Assembly (NCBI RefSeq): GCF_001025215.1
Contig: NZ_AP012330.1
Location: 372,001-436,000, forward strand
Direction: 5' to 3'
Source of the DNA: Bifidobacterium pseudocatenulatum DSM 20438 = JCM 1200 = LMG 10505
GTDB lineage: Bacteria > Actinomycetota > Actinomycetes > Actinomycetales > Bifidobacteriaceae
Length of the DNA stretch: 64,000 nt
Part shown: positions 15,958 to 24,621 of the stretch, piece by piece
Numbering within the stretch: the first letter of the stretch is position 1
Layout of the letters: each line of letters begins with the position of its first letter
The notes under the pieces: generated by a model
Database searches by the model: none
What the model saw: the letters and a program-made list of their open reading frames with translations, nothing else
What the model was told of the DNA's origin: nothing
Made by a program: the position numbers and the translations under genes

Positions 15958-18900
15958 GCCAACACATGAGCGAAAGCAAAGAGAACGTCACTGAGCTGGA
16001 TCGTATTCGTGGGTGGCGTGAGAAGTATCGTCTTGGCCTGTCGCCGTCGCCGCTTGAGGATGTGACGCAGCTGAGTGCCCAACTTGATATGACGCACGCG
16101 CACCCGTCCGGCATCGCGCAGCTATTCGCCAGCGGGCATGTTCAGCTCAATTCCTTGTTCCGTGACAATGGCATGTTACGTGCCGCGGGTCGTCGTGTGG
16201 AACGTGTGCTTGATGACCGTGAGGCGAAAAGCCGTGTCAGCGGCGTGGGCGAATTGTCTTTGGTGGTCGGCGTGGCCATTTGGAAGGGCAATCAGATGCC
16301 GGTGCTCATGTACCCGGTCGAAGTGCGCAAAGAAGGCCGCAATATCGAAAACGGCACGGTGATCGCATTCACAGGGCGTGTACGTCTGAACGCGGCTTTC
16401 GCGGCCGTGCTGCGCGAGAACAACGTCATATTGGATGAGGCCAAGCTGTTTGACGGTTCGAACTATGAGAGCGGCACGCCAGAGACGTCCGCGGTGTTCG
16501 CGGCCATTACGGATCGTGCGGCCAACGCGTTCCCCGATTTTGAGATCGAACGGCACATTATTCTCGGGTGCTTTATGGATCCGGCGTCGCAGATGCTGGT
16601 GGAAAGCCAGAAAATCATCGATCAGTTGGCCCAAGGTCCGACCGGCAACACCGCTTTGGACGCTTTGGCTGGAGACAAGGCCGCCGCTGAAGCATTGGAG
16701 GGGGCTGAGATTCCGGAATACAGCCCGTTCGATGCCGATCCGCATGGCGAGTATGAGGTCGGCGATATCGACAATACCGTCCGATACGCTTCGCAACTTG
16801 CGTCCGCGGGCCATTCGTTGTTTGTGGATAGCTCGATTGCTAACAATACCGCCGAGCAGGCTGCCGCGATCGCATCCCGTTGTGTGATGAACGGGCGTTC
16901 CGTGCTTTATGTGCCGTGCGTGACCGATCAGAAACGTCGATTTGTGCAGGCCGTCGCCGCGAATGAGATGAGTGGACAGTTGTTGGATATCGCCGATGAC
17001 GGTGCCAATGCGGCTATTGATCGTCAATTGATTGCCGCTGTTGGATTCCAATCCGGTGTTGCTTCGTCTCGATTTGATCAGATTTCCGACGAATTGGTTG
17101 GTGTGCGCTCCCGTTTGACCCGTTATCTGGGCGATCTTCATGGCGTGAGCCAGGAGTGGGGCGTATCCGCCTACCAGACGATTCAGAATCTCGCTCAGAT
17201 CGCGGCGCTACCCACCCATCCGACCACGCACGTGCGTTTGAGTAAGCAGACTGCGCATTCCATTGCGGACAAGATCGAGGATTGGGCTGCGAAACTGCAG
17301 CGTGCGGGTGAGCTTGGCGAATACACCATCACGGAGAACGACACCGCATGGTACAAGGCTTCGCTGTATTCCGAAGAGGAAGCGGTGAGTGCTTACCAGC
17401 GTGTGGTCGAACTGTTGCGCAAGGTGCTGCCCGCCACCCGTGAGCAGGTGGCCAGCACGGTGCAGACCTGCGGATTCCCGATTCCAACGACCGCACAGGA
17501 GTGGGGGCGCCAGGTCATGGTGCTGAAGAACCTGCGCCGAGTGCTTGACGTGTTCCAGCCGGAAATCTTCGAACGTGACATCGCATCCATGATTGAGGCG
17601 ACCAAGCCGAAGGCCGAACGCAAGGCCGAAGGCAGTTCCATGGGATTCTGGGAGCGTCGCCGCCACATCAAGGAAGCCAAGGGCATGCTGCGCGTCGGTG
17701 CCCAAGTGGAGAACCTGCACGAGGCGTTGCTTGTGGTGTCCAAGCAGGCCGATCAGTGGCATATGTTCGTGCCTCATGGCGGCTGGCCGGTGCTGCCCAC
17801 CAAGCTGGATGACATCATCGAAACGCAGGAGAATCTCAATCGGGATATGACCGCGTTGAATGCGGTGCTTGCCACAACCCCGCAGGGAGGCAATCTCGAA
17901 ACCATTGACTTCAACCAGGTCGAAGAGCGTTTGAAGGCCCTGTATGACGACAAGCAGGCGCTTGACAATCTGCCGGAGCGCGCCCGTTTGGAGCGTGACT
18001 TCCACTCGGTTGGTCTTGACGAGCTGATTGAGGATTTGAACAATCGTGGTATTCCCAACGATGCCGTTGCAGGGGAACTGCAGTTGGCATGGTGGACCAC
18101 GGCGTTCGAGGATATTGTGAAATCCTCCGCCATTATCTCCAACCAGGATGGTTCGGCATTGCAGGGCGCTGCGGAACGCTTCGCCCAAGTCGACGTGGAG
18201 CACGTGCGTTCGATCGGGCCGATGGTGGCACAGGAATCCATGCGTCGCCTGTGCGACATGCTGTTCTCGCGTACGCAGGAAGCCAATCTGCTGCATACCA
18301 TGCTTGCCGGCTCCCACAACGTTTCGTTGAATCGCCTGCACAAGGAGCATCCGCAGATTCTCGCAGCGGCGAAACCGATTCTTGTTGCGACGCCCGCCAC
18401 ACTTGCAGCGATCACCGATCCGGCGCCGTTAGCTGACGTCGTCATCATCGATGCAGCCGCGCATATCCAGTCCATCGAATTGCTGAGCATCATCAGCCGT
18501 GCCAAGCAGGTGGTGGTGATCGCACATCGTGAAACAGTCACATCCGATGGTCTGAAGCGTCTTATCGCACTGCTACCGAGCGTAAAAATCGCCAATCGTC
18601 CTGTTCGACGCGCTCCGAAGCTCAATGCGTTCCTGGAATCGGAAGGCTATGGCTCCGTACCTTTCGACGTGGCAAGAGAAGGCGCGCAAGGCGAGATCGC
18701 CTACCATTTCGTACCTGACGCCAACGGTGTGCCGGTCATCACTTCGGGACTGGTGGAAAGCAGCCAGCAGGAGATCGACGAGGTGGTCAGGCTGATCACC
18801 AAGCGCGCCGCCGGTTTTACCATTGTGCCCGCATCATACATGCTTACGGTGGTGACGCTTACGCATACGTTCCGCACCCGACTGGGGGCAGAGCTCAAGG

Positions 18901-19586
18901 CCATCGCCAACAAGAACAAGGCCATGGGCATGTTCCTTCGCCATGTGCGCATCGTGGATATCTCCGACGTGGCCGGAGCGCATGCCACTGATGCGATTCT
19001 TGCGATGTGCTATGCGAAAACCTCCCATGGGCGCCTACTGCAGCAGTTCGGAGCGTTGGAATCCGAAGGCGGGCGAGGCATGCTGCTGGACGCATTGGCC
19101 GTGCCGGACCGCCATCTTGACATCGTGTCCGCGTTCTCGTCGTCCGACATGGATGACGAACGTCTGCATCAGGCTGGTCCGAAGATGCTGAAGACCGTGC
19201 TTCGTTGGATGGAACAGCTTGATGACAGCGTGGTGCGTCCCGCCGTCAAGATGACCGGCTCGAACGTGCTTCTCAACGATCTTGCCGATCGCATTCGAGC
19301 CCGTGGGCTGAATGTGGCCGTCGATTATGGTTTCGACAATGGATCCAAGCTGCCGCTGGTGGTTGGTCTGAACGACAAGCCGTTCGCGTTGGCGGTGCTC
19401 ACCGACGATGCGCAATTCATGGGATTGCAGTCCACCAGGGAACGTCACCGTGTGCTTTTGCAGAACATCGAATCGCTTGGCTGGTCTGTTATGACCGTGT
19501 GGAGCGTTGGCGCGTTCGTGAATCCAGACAAGGAAGTGGACCGTATCGTGGCACGCCTGAGCGACCTGTATCAGGAGGTCAAGTGA
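15954..19586 (+). CDS. Large helicase-like protein with degenerate ATPase and nuclease motifs
   Basis: 1210 residues, unrecognised by name. The overall plan resembles DUF4011/AAA_11-type superfamily 1 helicases with a C-terminal Vsr-like (MTES_1575) nuclease domain. The N-terminal GELSLVVGVAIWKGNQMPVL and the RLNAAFAAVLRE segment match their N-domain. However, the expected Walker A is replaced by GHSLFVDSSIANNTAEQ (about residue 284), Walker B is VVIIDAAAH (about 829), and the C-terminal fold (about 1120-1200, ending LESLGW-like IESLGWSVMTVWSVGAF) lacks an evident catalytic Asp/Glu-Lys set. It is thus probably a pseudo-helicase scaffold. The start overlaps the FHA gene stop; ATG 15966 is an alternative. 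Confidence 0.7.
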   Translation: MSQHMSESKENVTELDRIRGWREKYRLGLSPSPLEDVTQLSAQLDMTHAHPSGIAQLFASGHVQLNSLFRDNGMLRAAGRRVERVLDDREAKSRVSGVGELSLVVGVAIWKGNQMPVLMYPVEVRKEGRNIENGTVIAFTGRVRLNAAFAAVLRENNVILDEAKLFDGSNYESGTPETSAVFAAITDRAANAFPDFEIERHIILGCFMDPASQMLVESQKIIDQLAQGPTGNTALDALAGDKAAAEALEGAEIPEYSPFDADPHGEYEVGDIDNTVRYASQLASAGHSLFVDSSIANNTAEQAAAIASRCVMNGRSVLYVPCVTDQKRRFVQAVAANEMSGQLLDIADDGANAAIDRQLIAAVGFQSGVASSRFDQISDELVGVRSRLTRYLGDLHGVSQEWGVSAYQTIQNLAQIAALPTHPTTHVRLSKQTAHSIADKIEDWAAKLQRAGELGEYTITENDTAWYKASLYSEEEAVSAYQRVVELLRKVLPATREQVASTVQTCGFPIPTTAQEWGRQVMVLKNLRRVLDVFQPEIFERDIASMIEATKPKAERKAEGSSMGFWERRRHIKEAKGMLRVGAQVENLHEALLVVSKQADQWHMFVPHGGWPVLPTKLDDIIETQENLNRDMTALNAVLATTPQGGNLETIDFNQVEERLKALYDDKQALDNLPERARLERDFHSVGLDELIEDLNNRGIPNDAVAGELQLAWWTTAFEDIVKSSAIISNQDGSALQGAAERFAQVDVEHVRSIGPMVAQESMRRLCDMLFSRTQEANLLHTMLAGSHNVSLNRLHKEHPQILAAAKPILVATPATLAAITDPAPLADVVIIDAAAHIQSIELLSIISRAKQVVVIAHRETVTSDGLKRLIALLPSVKIANRPVRRAPKLNAFLESEGYGSVPFDVAREGAQGEIAYHFVPDANGVPVITSGLVESSQQEIDEVVRLITKRAAGFTIVPASYMLTVVTLTHTFRTRLGAELKAIANKNKAMGMFLRHVRIVDISDVAGAHATDAILAMCYAKTSHGRLLQQFGALESEGGRGMLLDALAVPDRHLDIVSAFSSSDMDDERLHQAGPKMLKTVLRWMEQLDDSVVRPAVKMTGSNVLLNDLADRIRARGLNVAVDYGFDNGSKLPLVVGLNDKPFALAVLTDDAQFMGLQSTRERHRVLLQNIESLGWSVMTVWSVGAFVNPDKEVDRIVARLSDLYQEVK

Positions 19587-19852
19587 GCGTCGACGAGCAT
19601 TCTCCGCAGGAGTCTTCCCAGGAAACTGACCAGCCTGCCGTTCGCGTGGTGTCCGGCTATTGCGCCACTCGCCGAACGGCACGCAGGCACAAGCGTGTGA
19701 TCCGCCAGGGCACTGAGCTGTTCGATGCGGACGGCGTTAAGCTCGAACCGTCCGATGTGCTCACCGAACGTCAGCGCAATGCGGATGACGACAAGCGTAT
19801 TCTGGGTGAACTGCCGCCGCATTGGGGCGTGTTCTCCGAGAGGGGACGCTGA
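19583..19852 (+). CDS. Small basic hypothetical protein, third gene of the FHA operon
   Basis: 89 residues, not recognised. An acidic N-terminus (VDEHSPQESSQETDQPA) is followed by a basic patch (ATRRTARRHKRVIRQG) and a C-terminal LGELPPHWGVFSERGR. GTG 19583 overlaps the stop of the helicase-like gene and follows AGGAGG (19573-19578), which fixes the start and shows translational coupling. The basic patch suggests nucleic acid or acidic-protein contact, but no function can be assigned. Its coupling to the FHA and helicase-like genes implies a shared process. Confidence 0.75.
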   Translation: MSVDEHSPQESSQETDQPAVRVVSGYCATRRTARRHKRVIRQGTELFDADGVKLEPSDVLTERQRNADDDKRILGELPPHWGVFSERGR

Positions 19853-19880
19853 CATTCGCTTGGGATTTGCTTCGTTGTCG

Positions 19881-20570
19881 TCACGAACTGACGATGGCGA
19901 TAATCGCGCTGTTCTCTTGAGCCTGCAAAACGGTCGCCGCTTCATGAGGAGGCATGGCAAACACCGCAAGGGTGTTGCCGTCCGCATCGCGCGAGGGTTT
20001 CGCGGTCAGGATCGCGCCCGAGCATAATTCGCGCAGCGTCACGGCATCTGTATCCGGGGATGTTTCCGGTGTTGCCTCGCCGAATATCGTGGCGCTGGAA
20101 AGTGTCACGACATCGCCAAGCGACAGATTGTCGGCGGAACTTGCCAATCGCACTTCGATTACCGTGTATCCTTCGGAAACAACGGGAGAGGCACGCGCCA
20201 TGGTCGACGTGACGATGCCGCCTTCCGCAACGTCCACTTGGGCGATTAGCCCGACGGCATCGGCGCAATCATGGAAAACGTTACGTAAGGCCTTGTCATA
20301 CGGAAGATCGCGCAATGCGAGCGAATCCGCGGTAATCACGCTGCCTTTCGCAATGGGCTGCGCTGCGATGACAACCGGTTGCGTGGAAATCGTCAATCGC
20401 ACGCACTGCAGGGCTGCGAACATGGCAAGTCCGGCACAGACCGCGGCGAGCAGCCGGTGCAATCGTGCATTCTTCCGTCGCCGATGGGGCGCAGTCCTCG
20501 TGCCATCGGTCGTTCGCCTGCCATCCATGCCCTGCAGACGTTGCAACAAATCATGAAAAAAGGTCACCAT
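19881..20570 (-). CDS. SAF-domain membrane-anchored protein (CpaB/FlgA-like)
   Basis: 229 residues with a basic cytoplasmic head (about 1-40, RRRKNARLHR), one membrane segment (about 41-60, LLAAVCAGLAMFAALQ) and an extracytoplasmic SAF domain (VVIAAQPIAKGSVITADSLALRDLP) like that of CpaB/RcpC and FlgA. The C-terminus has a second beta-rich part. The actinobacterial homologue is commonly next to FmdB and 5-FCL genes, as here. No pilus genes are nearby, so a pilus role is not supported. A start at internal Met15 is possible. Confidence 0.75.
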   Translation of the reverse strand: MVTFFHDLLQRLQGMDGRRTTDGTRTAPHRRRKNARLHRLLAAVCAGLAMFAALQCVRLTISTQPVVIAAQPIAKGSVITADSLALRDLPYDKALRNVFHDCADAVGLIAQVDVAEGGIVTSTMARASPVVSEGYTVIEVRLASSADNLSLGDVVTLSSATIFGEATPETSPDTDAVTLRELCSGAILTAKPSRDADGNTLAVFAMPPHEAATVLQAQENSAIIAIVSS

Positions 20571-20708
20571 GCATGCATGATGACCTTACGAATAGCTGTT
20601 ACGCAAGCCGAATCAAGGGTTGTGGTCGGAGGATGTAAGTTATCCACAGGCTTCGGCATGTCGCCTTGTTTTCCAAGGGTTGAGCTTGTTTGAATTATGT
20701 GATTGAGC

Positions 20709-20891
20709 TCACTTGGATTTGTCGGTGCGGTAGAAACCGGATCCCTTGAATTCGATCGGCGGTGCGGAATACACCTTGCGGACCTGTTCCTCGCCGCATT
20801 CGGGGCAGATGGTGATCGGGTCGTCGGTGAACGACTGCTGCTCGGTGAAATCGTAGTTGCAGTTCTTGCAACGGTAATGATAAGTAGGCAA
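20709..20891 (-). CDS. FmdB-family zinc-ribbon protein
   Basis: 60 residues with the FmdB/CxxC_CxxC_SSSS signature: MPTYHYRCKNCNYDFTE, then ICPECGEEQVRKVYSAPP, giving two CxxC knuckles for one Zn ion. In mycobacteria the homologue Ruc (Rv0991c) is a redox-regulated chaperone with a disordered C-terminal tail; here the protein stops soon after the ribbon (FYRTDKSK), so the tail is nearly absent. It lies in the conserved cluster with the SAF protein and 5-FCL. Confidence 0.88.
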   Translation of the reverse strand: MPTYHYRCKNCNYDFTEQQSFTDDPITICPECGEEQVRKVYSAPPIEFKGSGFYRTDKSK

Positions 20892-20988
20892 AGTATCCTC
20901 GCTTCAACCAGGTTCTCAAATTTCTTAACGGGACATATCCTAGTACGCTCCCTGAGACGGCCGCATGAACGTCTTGTTCACGAATGGT

Positions 20989-21651
20989 TTATTGGCGAAC
21001 CTCCGTGAATCCATCCGGCGTAAGCACTCCGTCAACGGGAATGTCGTGCGCTTCATGTGGCACCGGCTTGTCGGTCGGCTCCCAGGGCCAGCAGACCGCT
21101 ACCACGCGCGATCCGACCGCACGGTATTCAAGCGCCCGGTCGTACCATCCTCCGCCACGACCCAAACGGAATCCCTCATGATCGACGGCAAAAGCGGGAA
21201 CGATGATCAGTCCAGCGTTTTTCAACGCTTCGGGCCCGCATACGCTGTTGCTGGGTTCCTGCGGACGATGTGTGTTGGTGGAGCCGTCGCTGTTGGTCTG
21301 ATCGCGCAGATCGTGGACGCTGTCAAGTTCGCTCCAACCAATATCCATGCCTTCTCCAAGACGTGGAACGAGTACGCGGCAGTTCGAATCGAAAAGCGCC
21401 TGCAGCATTGGTGTCATCGACATTTCGCTGCCCATGGATGCGAATGCGGCCACCGTGGTGAATGAATGGATGAGATTCGCCTGCCGTGCCTGCTCTGCCA
21501 GTTTTTGACCGGCTTTCATCCGTTCCTCAGGGCTTGTCCGTTTTCTTCTTGCGATTGCGTTCTTGCGCCATTGCCGTTTCAGCTCGCGTTGCGTTGCGGT
21601 TTCGTCACGCGTGCTGTCTCCTGCGACATCGGTTTGCATATTCTGGGTCAT
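20989..21651 (-). CDS. 5-formyltetrahydrofolate cyclo-ligase
   Basis: Converts 5-formyl-THF plus ATP to 5,10-methenyl-THF. The hallmark FRLGRGGGWYDRAL (ATP/folate site) and the basic N-terminal RQWRKNAIARRKRTSPEER are present. ATG 21651 gives 220 residues, near the family norm; the frame extends upstream but overlaps the divergent acetyltransferase gene. A TACAAC element at 21664-21659 on this strand ends 7 bases before the expected transcription start, suggesting a leaderless mRNA. An insert rich in Asn/Ser/Thr (DQTNSDGSTNTHRPQEPSNS) is unusual. Confidence 0.88.
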   Translation of the reverse strand: MTQNMQTDVAGDSTRDETATQRELKRQWRKNAIARRKRTSPEERMKAGQKLAEQARQANLIHSFTTVAAFASMGSEMSMTPMLQALFDSNCRVLVPRLGEGMDIGWSELDSVHDLRDQTNSDGSTNTHRPQEPSNSVCGPEALKNAGLIIVPAFAVDHEGFRLGRGGGWYDRALEYRAVGSRVVAVCWPWEPTDKPVPHEAHDIPVDGVLTPDGFTEVRQ

Positions 21652-21718
21652 ATCGCATGTTGTACCACGGGATGGTTGCGCGAAAACGAAAGTGTTATGC
21701 GCATGGCAGAATGAAAGC

Positions 21719-22369
21719 GTGACGATTTTGCAATCTTTGCGCGGCATGATGCGTTCGGAATCCAATGCCATCGATGTTCCGCGGTTTATCCAATCGCACG
21801 GGCTCCACGTTCCCATAATCCTGCGGCCGCTGACCTTCGACGACTGTGACGAATGGAACGACATCCGTTGGCGTAATGACGACTGGCTGAAGCCGTGGGA
21901 ATCCGGAGACCCGTTGCATGGTGCGTCGATGTCGTTCAATGAGTGGGTGCGTGCGATGCGGCGCAACGAGCGAAACGGCACCGGAGTGGTGTTCGCCATT
22001 GAGCAGCATGGGCGTATCATCGGCCAGATTTCGCTGGGAGCGATCTGTTATGGCGCCATGCGTACTGGTGTGGTCGGCTACTGGATCGACGAACGCTGCG
22101 CAGGTCGTGGATATGCTCCTATGGCCGTCGCGTTATTGGCTGATTGGGCGATGTTTGATCCTTCCGGACCGCAATTGCATCGTATGGAAATCGACCTGCT
22201 TCCCGAAAACGAGCGTTCCCGCAAGGTCGCGCTCAAGGTGGGAGCATGTTATGAGGGTGTGCGCACATCGTACATGTTCGTCAACGGGCAATGGCGTGAT
22301 CATGAATCGTATGCGCTGCTACCGGAGTGCGCACCAAACGGTTTCACCGCGCGGTTGATGGACGAGTGA
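21719..22369 (+). CDS. GNAT-family N-acetyltransferase, RimJ/RimL type
   Basis: 216 residues. Motifs of RimJ-like acetyltransferases are visible: VPIILRPLTFDDCDEWNDIR, IIGQISLGAI, GYWIDERCAGRGYAPMAVALL (acetyl-CoA pyrophosphate loop R-x-x-G-x-A) and HRMEIDLLPENERSRKVALK. It probably acetylates a protein N-terminus, possibly a ribosomal protein. GTG 21719 is proposed because upstream sequence overlaps the divergent cyclo-ligase promoter; ATG 21746 or 21749 are alternatives. In Mycobacterium the corresponding gene (Rv0995) precedes the membrane protein Rv0996, as here. Confidence 0.82.
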   Translation: MTILQSLRGMMRSESNAIDVPRFIQSHGLHVPIILRPLTFDDCDEWNDIRWRNDDWLKPWESGDPLHGASMSFNEWVRAMRRNERNGTGVVFAIEQHGRIIGQISLGAICYGAMRTGVVGYWIDERCAGRGYAPMAVALLADWAMFDPSGPQLHRMEIDLLPENERSRKVALKVGACYEGVRTSYMFVNGQWRDHESYALLPECAPNGFTARLMDE

Positions 22370-22468
22370 GCCGTTGACGAGGTTCAACACGCGCTTTCGA
22401 CGCACATGTTCGACACGCGGGGGCGTGTGCCCCGGAGAATGTCGGAATGTCACCTATTCTTATGAGTT

Positions 22469-23671
22469 ATGGGTTATGAATCGTTAAGCACGGTTGTGGT
22501 GCTTGCGATTGTGATTATTCTCATGGCTTTCTGGCTGCCCAAACGGACGGTCAAAGGCATGAAGCGGGTAATCGAGCACCGAGAGGACCGCTTTTCGCCG
22601 TCGCTGCATCTGGTGGATGCCGACAGCGGAACGCGATTCTCCGATGAGACCGCCGCAAAGGCGAAAGGGGCAATAATGCAGTCCAACGAGACGCATGAGG
22701 GCAAGCTGACCGACGAAAGGATCGCGCATGTCCGTGCCTTTCGTCGTGCCGCGATCCGCAGAAGGCGGATTATTGTTGTCTCGATGCTGGTGATCACAAT
22801 CGTCGTGTTGATGTGCGCGTTTGTGTTGCATTTCAGTCCGTTGTTTGCTTTGATTCCCGCATCGCTGCTTGCTGGAGTGCTTGCTTTGGGGGTGAGGGCC
22901 GCCAAGCAGGCCGCAGCGTGGGAGCGTAAGGTCGCCAAGTATCGTTCCAAGATGAGGAAGCGGGCTGCGGCGGAGCGCAAGCGTGCCCAAGAGGAACAGG
23001 CGGAGCGCTCGCGTTTGCGGGAGCAGGAGCTTGAGGAAATTCGTAGAATCGCCGAATCTCAGGTGCCGACCGATGTTATGCCGGAAGGTGAGATTCGTCA
23101 GGCGATCGATCGCGGCAAGGTCGACCGCGATGCTGCCGTAAGCAAGCGTAAGGAGACGCCTGAGGCGAAAACCGATACGGAAGTGAATGTTGTGGATGCG
23201 CAAGTCGTGCCGAGCGAGACGAACGGTCTGTCCATCCACGATGAGCGGGATGAAATCGCCAAAACCGAGAATGTGGACGCCCGTGACGATATGTCGTCGC
23301 CCACTGTGGTGAACGCGTCGCAAGATCTGATTTCGTTTTCGCTGGGTACGCCGCGCAATGGCGACGATATTGTGCAGGCCGCTCCGGAAAGCATGGAGAT
23401 TAAATCCACCCGTCAGGTGGCCAAGGCCGTGCCTTCGACTGCGAGTACGGTTTCCGACAATGTCGAGCCGTTGATTGTGCCGACCGATGCGATCAGCAGC
23501 ATGGATTCCGATGAGGCCGCCGCCCGCGTGGAGGCTGGTGTGCATCTGCGGGACGTGGATGCCGTGGGATTCCATGACGCCGAGGTCAGCGCCGACGTCG
23601 AGGCTCCCAGCGTTACCTCCGATTCTCTGGGTGTGGGCTTGGCATCCATTATGGCCCGTCGTGGTGCATGA
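22469..23671 (+). CDS. Membrane protein in GlpR/SepX position (candidate divisome protein)
   Basis: 400 residues. A membrane segment lies at the very N-terminus (about 7-25, LSTVVVLAIVIILMAFWLP). A cytoplasmic loop is followed by a pair of membrane helices (about 107-150), a highly charged coiled coil (about 155-195, KRAAAERKRAQEEQAERSR) and a long acidic, probably disordered tail. No enzymatic motif is seen. The order FmdB, 5-FCL, RimJ, then this gene matches Rv0991c, Rv0992c, Rv0995, Rv0996; Rv0996 homologues are GlpR of Corynebacterium and SepX of Streptomyces. The assignment rests on synteny and topology. TATTCT at 22455-22460 implies a leaderless start. Confidence 0.65.
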   Translation: MGYESLSTVVVLAIVIILMAFWLPKRTVKGMKRVIEHREDRFSPSLHLVDADSGTRFSDETAAKAKGAIMQSNETHEGKLTDERIAHVRAFRRAAIRRRRIIVVSMLVITIVVLMCAFVLHFSPLFALIPASLLAGVLALGVRAAKQAAAWERKVAKYRSKMRKRAAAERKRAQEEQAERSRLREQELEEIRRIAESQVPTDVMPEGEIRQAIDRGKVDRDAAVSKRKETPEAKTDTEVNVVDAQVVPSETNGLSIHDERDEIAKTENVDARDDMSSPTVVNASQDLISFSLGTPRNGDDIVQAAPESMEIKSTRQVAKAVPSTASTVSDNVEPLIVPTDAISSMDSDEAAARVEAGVHLRDVDAVGFHDAEVSADVEAPSVTSDSLGVGLASIMARRGA

Positions 23672-23729
23672 CGGAGGGAAAGCGAACGTACGAAACGCAC
23701 GAAACGTGCAAACAAGCGTAAAGAACATC

Positions 23730-23759
23730 AGCCTGAAACCGAATGGTTTCAGGCTTTTT
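23730..23759 (+). terminator. Terminator after the GlpR/SepX-like gene
   Basis: AGCCTGAAACC (23730-23740) and GGTTTCAGGCT (23745-23755) form a perfect 11-bp stem followed by TTTT. Confidence 0.85.
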
Positions 23760-23779
23760 CGTATATTTTGCTCTCAGCG

Positions 23780-23806
23780 TTAGCACTCGAGTTGGCAGAG
23801 TGCTAA
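23780..23806 (+). promoter_or_regulatory. CIRCE element (HrcA operator) of groES
   Basis: TTAGCACTC (23780-23788), 9 bases, GAGTGCTAA (23798-23806) is a perfect CIRCE inverted repeat. It lies 119 bases before groES, so HrcA repression of the co-chaperonin is expected. Confidence 0.95.
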
Positions 23807-23924
23807 TAATCGCGCTAGGATATGTCTCAGCGCGGAAGGACGACGCCGTAAGTGATCGTCAGCCTCTTGCAAGCGGGTCCCGGCGCGGTAAGTAACGATT
23901 TCTCTTAGAAAGAGGAGGTCCACA

Positions 23925-24218
23925 GTGTCGATCTCACTCACACCGTTGGAAGACAAGATCATCGTCAAGCAGGCGGAAGCCGAGACCCAGACCGCATCCG
24001 GTCTGTTCATTCCGGACAACGCCAAGGAGAAGCCGCAGCAGGGTGAAGTCCTGGCTGTCGGCCCGGGCCGTCGTAACGACGCCGGCGAGCGCATTCCGGT
24101 CGACGTCAAGGTCGGCGACAAGGTGCTGTACTCCAAGTATGGTGGCACCGAGGTGCACTATCAGGGTGAGGATTACCTGATCGTCTCCGCCCGCGATATT
24201 CTGGCCATTCTCGGCTGA
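23925..24218 (+). CDS. groES: Co-chaperonin GroES
   Basis: Heptameric lid of the GroEL folding chamber, 97 residues. Typical features are the N-terminal [17 protein letters not shown], the mobile loop [20 protein letters not shown] and the C-terminal [31 protein letters not shown] start after AGAAAGAGGAGG. No groEL follows: a terminator and tRNA genes come next, so the chaperonin pair is split. Confidence 0.97.
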
Positions 24219-24240
24219 GCGTAGCGCGTAGCTGTTTGAA

Positions 24241-24290
24241 GACCCCGTCAGCGAACGATTGGTGAACAATCGTTGCCGTTGGCGGGGTCT
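24241..24290 (+). terminator. Terminator after groES
   Basis: GACCCCG (24241-24247) pairs with CGGGGTC (24283-24289), enclosing AACGATTG/CAATCGTT (24254-24274), followed by TTGTTG. Confidence 0.8.
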
Positions 24291-24338
24291 TGTTGATTTC
24301 AAGCGCTTGAAGTTCCTGCAATAGGCTGTGCGCGGTCG

Positions 24339-24428
24339 ATGCGCGCCATGTTCATCGGCATTGGCGTGCTGTTGTTGGCGTCGCTGTTCAAATGGTCTGC
24401 AGGGAAAGTCCAGAAAAAATACTCATGA
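24339..24428 (+). pseudogene. Short hydrophobic reading frame, possible gene remnant
   Basis: A 29-residue frame, MRAMFIGIGVLLLASLFKWS and onward, reads as one membrane helix with a basic end. The frame stays open upstream to the groES terminator and has no ribosome binding site, so a 3' remnant of a lost membrane-protein gene is likelier than a functional microprotein. A hairpin with TTTT (24409-24447) overlaps its end. The rest of 24219-24621 shows only the flanking terminator and the tRNA promoter. Confidence 0.25.
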
Positions 24429-24447
24429 TTTTTCTTTTCTGGATTTT
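24409..24447 (+). terminator. Terminator-like hairpin in the groES-tRNA gap
   Basis: TCCAGAAAA (24409-24417) pairs with TTTTCTGGA (24435-24443), then TTTT. It may insulate the tRNA operon from readthrough. Confidence 0.5.
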
Positions 24448-24551
24448 CTCATGAGGATTTGCTCTGATTGGCGCTGACATGTAGCTGATAGTGGAAAAAC
24501 GTTGGAATTTCAACGATTTGGAGCTTTTTAGGCAATCGCGACACGCCGTAT

Positions 24552-24581
24552 TTGCATTAGTCACATGGTCTGTGGCATACT
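24552..24581 (+). promoter_or_regulatory. Promoter of the Tyr-Thr-Met tRNA operon
   Basis: TTGCAT (24552-24557), an 18-base spacer and CATACT (24576-24581) lie 41 bases before tRNA-Tyr. Confidence 0.5.
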
Positions 24582-24621
24582 AAACGGGTTGCCGGTTCGG
24601 GTTCAACCAAACAGGCAGCAC

